Source: DASSHC01 sp035693105 (GTDB taxonomy: Bacteria > Chloroflexota > Chloroflexia > Thermomicrobiales > Thermomicrobiaceae). From it: DNA of 9,539 nucleotides. Both the position numbers and the translations under genes were made by a program. Below the pieces are notes generated by a model, which was given only the letters and a program-made list of their open reading frames with translations, searched no databases and was not told where the DNA came from. The stretch lies in the NCBI GenBank assembly GCA_035693105.1, contig DASSHC010000287.1, positions 1 to 9,539 on the forward strand, written 5' to 3'. This document shows, piece after piece, positions 6,149 to 9,539 of the stretch; positions within the stretch are counted from its first letter, which is position 1; each line of letters starts with the position of its first letter.

Positions 6149-7198
6149 CTACCCGCCGATCTGGCTCATGCCGCGGCCGGTGTCGCGGTCGCCCTCGGCC
6201 AGGCCGTGGCCCCAGGGCTTGCGCCAGACGCCGAGCCGGATGCGCTCGATCAACTCGTCCTCGCTACCGCTGCCGCGCAGGATGTCGCGCACGTCGACCT
6301 CGTCGTTGCGCAGCAGGCAGAGGCGCAGCTTGCCGTCGGCCGTCAGGCGAATGCGGTTGCAGAAGGCGCAGAAGGGCTGGCTGACCGGGCTGATGAAGCC
6401 GATGGTGCCCACGCCGCCGGGCAGGCGGTAGATGCGCGCCGGGTCGCCCAGCGGCGCCTCCAGCGCCTCCAGCGGGCCGTGAGCGCGCTCGATCAGCTCG
6501 ATCGTCTCGGCGGTGGTGACCAGCCCCTCGTCGTGGACCTCGCCGACGCCCTCCAGCGGCATGACCTCGATGTAGCGCATCTGCCACGGCCTGGTCAGCG
6601 TCAGCGCCGCCAGATCGGCGACCTCGTCGTCGTTCTGCCCGCGCACCACGACCGCGTTGAGCTTGATCGGGGTCAGGCCGGCCGCCTCCGCCGCCGCGAT
6701 CCCCTCCCAAACCTTCTCGATCTTGCCGCCGCGCGTGATGCGGGTGAAGCGCTCGGCCTGCAAGCTGTCGATGCTGACGTTGACTCGCCGCAGCCCGGCC
6801 GCCTTGAGATCGTCCGCCAGTCGCCCCAGCAGGAGGCCGTTGGTCGTCATGGCGACGTCGTCGATGCCGGGGGTGGACGCGATCTCGCGCACGATGTCCG
6901 CGACGTGTGGGCGCACGGTCGGCTCGCCGCCGGTCAGCCGGATCTTGCTGAAGCCGATCTTGGCAGCCGCGCGCACCACCGTCAGGATCTCCTCGTCGGT
7001 GAGCAGTTCCTGCCTGGGGGCGAACTTCATCCCGATCGCCGGCATACAGTAGACGCAACGCAGGTTGCAGCGGTCGGTGAGCGAGATGCGCAGGTAGGTC
7101 ATCGCTCGCCCGAAGGCGTCACGGGTCAACGGCTGCCCCGTCGTCCGGTCCAGCAACCCGTCTTCGGAGAATCTGATCGCGACCGGCTCGACAACCAT
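6149..7198 (-). CDS. moaA: GTP 3',8-cyclase MoaA (molybdenum cofactor biosynthesis, radical SAM)
   Basis: This 349-residue protein has all the hallmarks of MoaA. The N-terminal radical-SAM cluster motif is CNLRCVYC (C44, C48, C51), followed by TGGEPTVRP (89-97, SAM-binding GGEP) and NVSIDSL (140-146). The C-terminal second [4Fe-4S] site is C277, C280 and C294 (CAFC...LRLC). The tail is RGMSQIGG, ending in the Gly-Gly pair conserved in MoaA and needed for activity. MoaA turns GTP into 3',8-cyclo-GTP, which MoaC then converts to cyclic pyranopterin monophosphate; no moaC or other cofactor gene is visible here. The start ATG at 7198 has GAGG 6 nt upstream and a candidate promoter behind it. The length fits the family (about 330 residues) with a short N-terminal extension. 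It appears to be transcribed alone. Confidence 0.97.
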   Translation of the reverse strand: MVVEPVAIRFSEDGLLDRTTGQPLTRDAFGRAMTYLRISLTDRCNLRCVYCMPAIGMKFAPRQELLTDEEILTVVRAAAKIGFSKIRLTGGEPTVRPHVADIVREIASTPGIDDVAMTTNGLLLGRLADDLKAAGLRRVNVSIDSLQAERFTRITRGGKIEKVWEGIAAAEAAGLTPIKLNAVVVRGQNDDEVADLAALTLTRPWQMRYIEVMPLEGVGEVHDEGLVTTAETIELIERAHGPLEALEAPLGDPARIYRLPGGVGTIGFISPVSQPFCAFCNRIRLTADGKLRLCLLRNDEVDVRDILRGSGSEDELIERIRLGVWRKPWGHGLAEGDRDTGRGMSQIGG

Positions 7199-7245
7199 GA
7201 CTGCCTCATCTCGACTAGCGCCACGCGACCCGCGGGCACCCCCTT

Positions 7246-7274
7246 ACCTTAGCATCCACAGTGGAGATCGGCAA
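7246..7274 (-). promoter_or_regulatory. Candidate moaA promoter (TTGCCG-17-TAAGGT, extended -10)
   Basis: On the minus strand, TTGCCG (7274-7269), a 17-nt spacer and TAAGGT (7251-7246) preceded by TGC form a plausible extended -10 promoter, with a leader of about 40 nt before moaA. The spacer holds a dyad CCAC-T-GTGG that could be an operator. The matches are moderate (4/6 and 3/6), with the TAnnnT pattern common in GC-rich bacteria. Confidence 0.42.
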
Positions 7275-7285
7275 CCCGAAGGTTG
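7272..7285 (-). terminator. Small UUCG-loop hairpin between the PIG-L gene and moaA
   Basis: On the minus strand CAACC-TTCG-GGTTG makes a 5-bp stem capped by a C(UUCG)G tetraloop, an unusually stable type. It lies about 115 nt after the deacetylase stop and overlaps the proposed moaA -35. No T-tract follows, so its role as an RNA 3'-end or terminator is uncertain. The rest of 7199-7398 shows nothing beyond the promoter candidate. Confidence 0.3.
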
Positions 7286-7398
7286 ACTAATTCGGGGCAC
7301 GATGAATCGGCCTGCCGTCCCCCTTCGCGCCGGATATCAGGCGCCCGGAAAGGACCGCTCGGCCGTCGTAGCGCCCCTGCCCGCTCGGAGATTTCGGG

Positions 7399-8094
7399 CT
7401 AGCGGCGCATCTTGATAACCTTGAACGCCTCAGCCAAGGGGATGCCCTGCGCCTTACCGACCTCGGCCGCGCGGTCGCGCAGTCGATCCGCCAGCGTCTC
7501 GGCCTCACCCACCTGGCTCTTATGCGCCTTGAGGGCGTTGATCTTGTCCTCGAACGTGTCCGAGATGTCGATATAGGTGTCGGGATACTCGGAGCCGAAG
7601 AGCCACAGCTCCGCCACCTTGTGCGGCTCCAGTCCCGACTGCAGATGCTCAGGGAAGTAGAGCGGGTCGCGCGCCGTCGGGTAGACCGAATCCACCGCGG
7701 TGATGCCGACCGCCCGGTGGTCGGGGTGCAGCGAGTAGGGGCGGAAGGGATCGTGCGTAATCAGGATATCCGGCCGGAAGTCACGAATCTGCTGCACGAC
7801 CTTCTCACGGAAATTGAGGTCGGGCATCAACTCGCCGTCTTTCAGGCGCAGGAACTCGACCTCCTGCACGCCCAGCCGGCGGCAGGCCTCGCGCTCTTCT
7901 CCCTCGCGCAGCTCGGCCAGTTGCTCCGAGTTGATGTCGCGCCGCGAGGTCCCCTTGTCGCCGGAGGTACACTGCACCAGCCGGACCTGCTTCCCCTCCT
8001 TGGCCATCTTTGCCAGCGTTCCCGCCGACGAGAACTCCATGTCGTCAGGGTGAGCCACGACGATCATGACTCGCTGCAACTCTTGGTTCTCCAT
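7399..8094 (-). CDS. PIG-L / LmbE family zinc deacetylase
   Basis: This 231-residue protein starts MENQELQRVMIVVAHPDDMEF. The AHPDD motif (H15, D17 as general base, D18) and SLHPDHRAVG (H123, D125, H126) form the zinc site of the PIG-L family. Members remove acetyl groups from GlcNAc-containing molecules, for example MshB in mycothiol, BshB in bacillithiol and PIG-L in GPI precursors. THDPFRPYSLHPDHRA and the length match bacterial LmbE-like deacetylases, but the acceptor sugar cannot be read from the sequence. The frame is open upstream to 8319. ATG 8094 is preferred because the fold begins there; its AAGGGAG lies 14 nt upstream, which is far, so a GTG four codons earlier is an alternative. 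The gene is divergent from a glycosyltransferase gene, with a good promoter candidate between, which suggests a joint sugar pathway. Confidence 0.92.
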   Translation of the reverse strand: MENQELQRVMIVVAHPDDMEFSSAGTLAKMAKEGKQVRLVQCTSGDKGTSRRDINSEQLAELREGEEREACRRLGVQEVEFLRLKDGELMPDLNFREKVVQQIRDFRPDILITHDPFRPYSLHPDHRAVGITAVDSVYPTARDPLYFPEHLQSGLEPHKVAELWLFGSEYPDTYIDISDTFEDKINALKAHKSQVGEAETLADRLRDRAAEVGKAQGIPLAEAFKVIKMRR

Positions 8095-8145
8095 TGCTTG
8101 AACCACTGCTCCCTTTCCAGCGCCAACGCGCGCACTCTCGCGTGG

Positions 8146-8174
8146 ACTATTGACGATGTCTCGCCATACGTCAA
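8146..8174 (-). promoter_or_regulatory. Promoter candidate for the PIG-L gene with overlapping TTGACG/CGTCAA dyad
   Basis: On the minus strand TTGACG (8174-8169), exactly 17 nt, then AATAGT (8151-8146) give 5/6 and 4/6 matches to sigma-70 boxes, with a leader of about 45 nt before the ATG at 8094. The same hexamer is present on the other strand at 8150-8155, making an inverted pair TTGACG-N13-CGTCAA (8150-8174) that could be an operator. No matching -10 was found for rightward transcription from that copy. Confidence 0.5.
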
Positions 8175-8272
8175 GACGGCAACCCGCGGCGGCGCCGCTC
8201 GTTTTCTTGCGGGAGGACATGCTACCTTTGCCGGCTGGCGGGCAGCTGTCCAGGGAAGGGCACGCCAGGGTG

Positions 8273-9523
8273 ATGGATCGAGCCGCGCGATCGCTCAAGA
8301 TCTTGATGATCGCGCCCACCTCGTTTTTCGCGGACTACGGTTGCCACGTACGCATTCTGGAAGAGATCAACGCGCTGAGCGCGCGCGGGCACCGCGTCAC
8401 CCTCGCGACCTACCATAATGGAAGCGACCTGCCAGGAATCGACATCCGGCGCTCGGTCGACGTCCCCTGGCGCAAGCGCGTCATCGTTGGGTCCTCGCGC
8501 CACAAGCTCTACCTCGACGCGGTGCTCTCCGCCACCTGCCTGCGCGCTGGGCTGCGCCTGCGGCCCGATCTGATCCACGCGCACCTGCACGAGGGCGCGT
8601 TGATCGGCGCGCCGCTCGCGCGCCTGCTGCGCCGGCCGCTCCTTTTCGATTACCAGGGCAGCCTGACCGAGGAGATGCTCGACCATCGCTTCCTGCGGCC
8701 GGGCGGGCTGCTGCCGGCCGTGCGCCGCCTGGAGCGACAGATCGATAGGCTGCCCGACCTGATCGTGACCAGCAGCGTGAACGCCGAGCGCCGCCTGCGC
8801 GAGCGCGGCTTCCGTGGGCGCATTCAGCCGGTGCTCGACGCGGTGGACACCAGCCGCTTCACACCGGACGCGTTGGCGCCGGAGGAGAAGCTAGTGCTGC
8901 GGCGCGCGCTCGGCATCGCCGATAGCTCTCCCGTGGTGGTCTACCTCGGACTGCTAGCGCCCTACCAGGGCACTGATCTGCTGCTGGAAGCGGCCCGCGC
9001 GGTGCTGGAGGAGATTCCGCACGCGCAGTTCCTGGTGATGGGCTTCCCCGGCGTCGAGCGCTACCAGGCGCTGGCCCAGCAGCTCGACATCGCCGACCGC
9101 GTGCGCTTCCCCGGCCGCATCCCCTACCGCGAAGCGCAGCGCTATCTGGCACTGGGCGATATTGCCGTCGCGCCGAAGATGTCGCTAACCGAGGGCAACG
9201 GCAAGCTTTACAACTACATGGCGATGGGCCTGCCGATCGTGGCGTTCGACGCCCCAGCCAACCGCGAGATCCTGGGCAACTTCGCCGCCTACGCCCCGCT
9301 CGGCGACGCCGCTGCCTTCGCGCGCCAACTGACGGGCCTGCTCGCGCGCCCGGCGCTGGCCAGCGAACTCGGCGCGGCGGTGCGCGCCGAGGCGGTGCGG
9401 CACCTCTCCTGGCAGGCGCGCGTCGACGACCTCCTGGCCGCCTACGCCACGATCCTGCCGGCGCCGAAGCGGGCGCTCCTCACTCCTCTCGGCGGCGCGC
9501 TCTCCGGCCATTCGACCGACTGA
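8273..9523 (+). CDS. GT-B fold glycosyltransferase, GT4 family
   Basis: This 416-residue protein has two Rossmann domains. The N-terminal acceptor half begins SLKILMIAPTSFFADYGCHVRILEEINALSARGHRVTL (7-44), with the early Gly loop, and includes DLIHAHLHEGALIGAPLA (99-116). The C-terminal donor half starts near VVVYLGLLAPYQGTDLLLEA (221-240) and contains FPGRIPYREAQRYLALGDIAVAP (279-301) and TEGNGKLYNYMAMGLPIVAFD (306-326). These are the usual landmarks of retaining GT4 enzymes that use nucleotide sugars. In the E-x7-E region the first Glu is E307, but the second position is Asn314 (LYNYMA). The frame is open upstream with a TTG at 8150 and ATGs at 8156 and 8219. ATG 8273 is chosen because the fold starts 7 residues later; AGGGAAGGG lies 12-14 nt upstream, and a GTG at 8270 is an alternative. 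Donor and acceptor are unknown. It is divergent from the PIG-L deacetylase. Confidence 0.93.
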   Translation: MDRAARSLKILMIAPTSFFADYGCHVRILEEINALSARGHRVTLATYHNGSDLPGIDIRRSVDVPWRKRVIVGSSRHKLYLDAVLSATCLRAGLRLRPDLIHAHLHEGALIGAPLARLLRRPLLFDYQGSLTEEMLDHRFLRPGGLLPAVRRLERQIDRLPDLIVTSSVNAERRLRERGFRGRIQPVLDAVDTSRFTPDALAPEEKLVLRRALGIADSSPVVVYLGLLAPYQGTDLLLEAARAVLEEIPHAQFLVMGFPGVERYQALAQQLDIADRVRFPGRIPYREAQRYLALGDIAVAPKMSLTEGNGKLYNYMAMGLPIVAFDAPANREILGNFAAYAPLGDAAAFARQLTGLLARPALASELGAAVRAEAVRHLSWQARVDDLLAAYATILPAPKRALLTPLGGALSGHSTD

Positions 9524-9539
9524 GACGCTCGTTGCCCAG

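Noticed and set aside
5948..7252. A 434-codon plus-strand open frame opposite moaA
   Set aside because: MoaA on the other strand is certain; this frame starts inside a repeat element and has no domain features.
7287..7508. Short minus-strand frame of 73 codons at the end of the PIG-L gene
   Set aside because: It overlaps the deacetylase C-terminus out of frame and has no ribosome site or motif.
8150..8272. Upstream TTG/ATG starts for the glycosyltransferase
   Set aside because: They add 41 or fewer residues before the first beta strand with no GT4 similarity and overlap the divergent promoter; a start at 8219 has GGAGG but only 2 nt of spacing. It cannot be fully excluded.

Overview
The window is high-GC DNA (codon third positions are strongly G/C-rich). 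It carries seven well-supported protein genes, one cut by the left edge, plus several intergenic inverted-repeat elements. The gene mix, the GTG starts and the dispersed repeats (CCTCGACTGCGCTCGGG type, GTAGGGGC type, CCCCTCTCCCG type) would fit a Chloroflexota bacterium, perhaps Thermomicrobia-like. That assignment is only an inference. I saw no rRNA, tRNA, CRISPR array, transposase or phage gene.

Layout: six genes read leftward (minus strand) and one reads rightward. In order of leftward transcription from the right: (1) a PIG-L/LmbE-type deacetylase (8094 to 7399), divergent from a GT4-type glycosyltransferase that runs to the right end (8273 to 9523); (2) MoaA, the first enzyme of molybdenum cofactor synthesis (7198 to 6149), standing alone; (3) a 372-nt gap (5777-6148) with three repeat or hairpin elements; (4) a compact operon of three metallohydrolases: an M20-fold protein with an altered metal site (5776 to 4355), an M24 Xaa-Pro-type peptidase (4344 to 3154) and a canonical carboxypeptidase-G2-like M20 enzyme (3113 to 1944); (5) a 279-nt gap with a perfect 27-nt inverted-repeat pair; (6) a metallo-beta-lactamase-fold hydrolase (1664 to 867) whose end overlaps by 8 nt the GTG start of a multi-pass membrane protein with a DPNxLG motif (O-antigen ligase/polymerase-like), which runs off the left edge.

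How they may work together: the middle operon looks like a peptide or amino-acid-conjugate breakdown set. Both ends of the window (membrane polymerase-like protein, glycosyltransferase, sugar deacetylase) suggest cell-surface glycan or amino-sugar chemistry. The most notable observation is that the first gene of the peptidase operon has lost three of the five usual M20 metal ligands (His to Met, Asp to Asn, Asp to Gln) but keeps the catalytic Asp and Glu, while its M20 neighbour two genes downstream is fully canonical.
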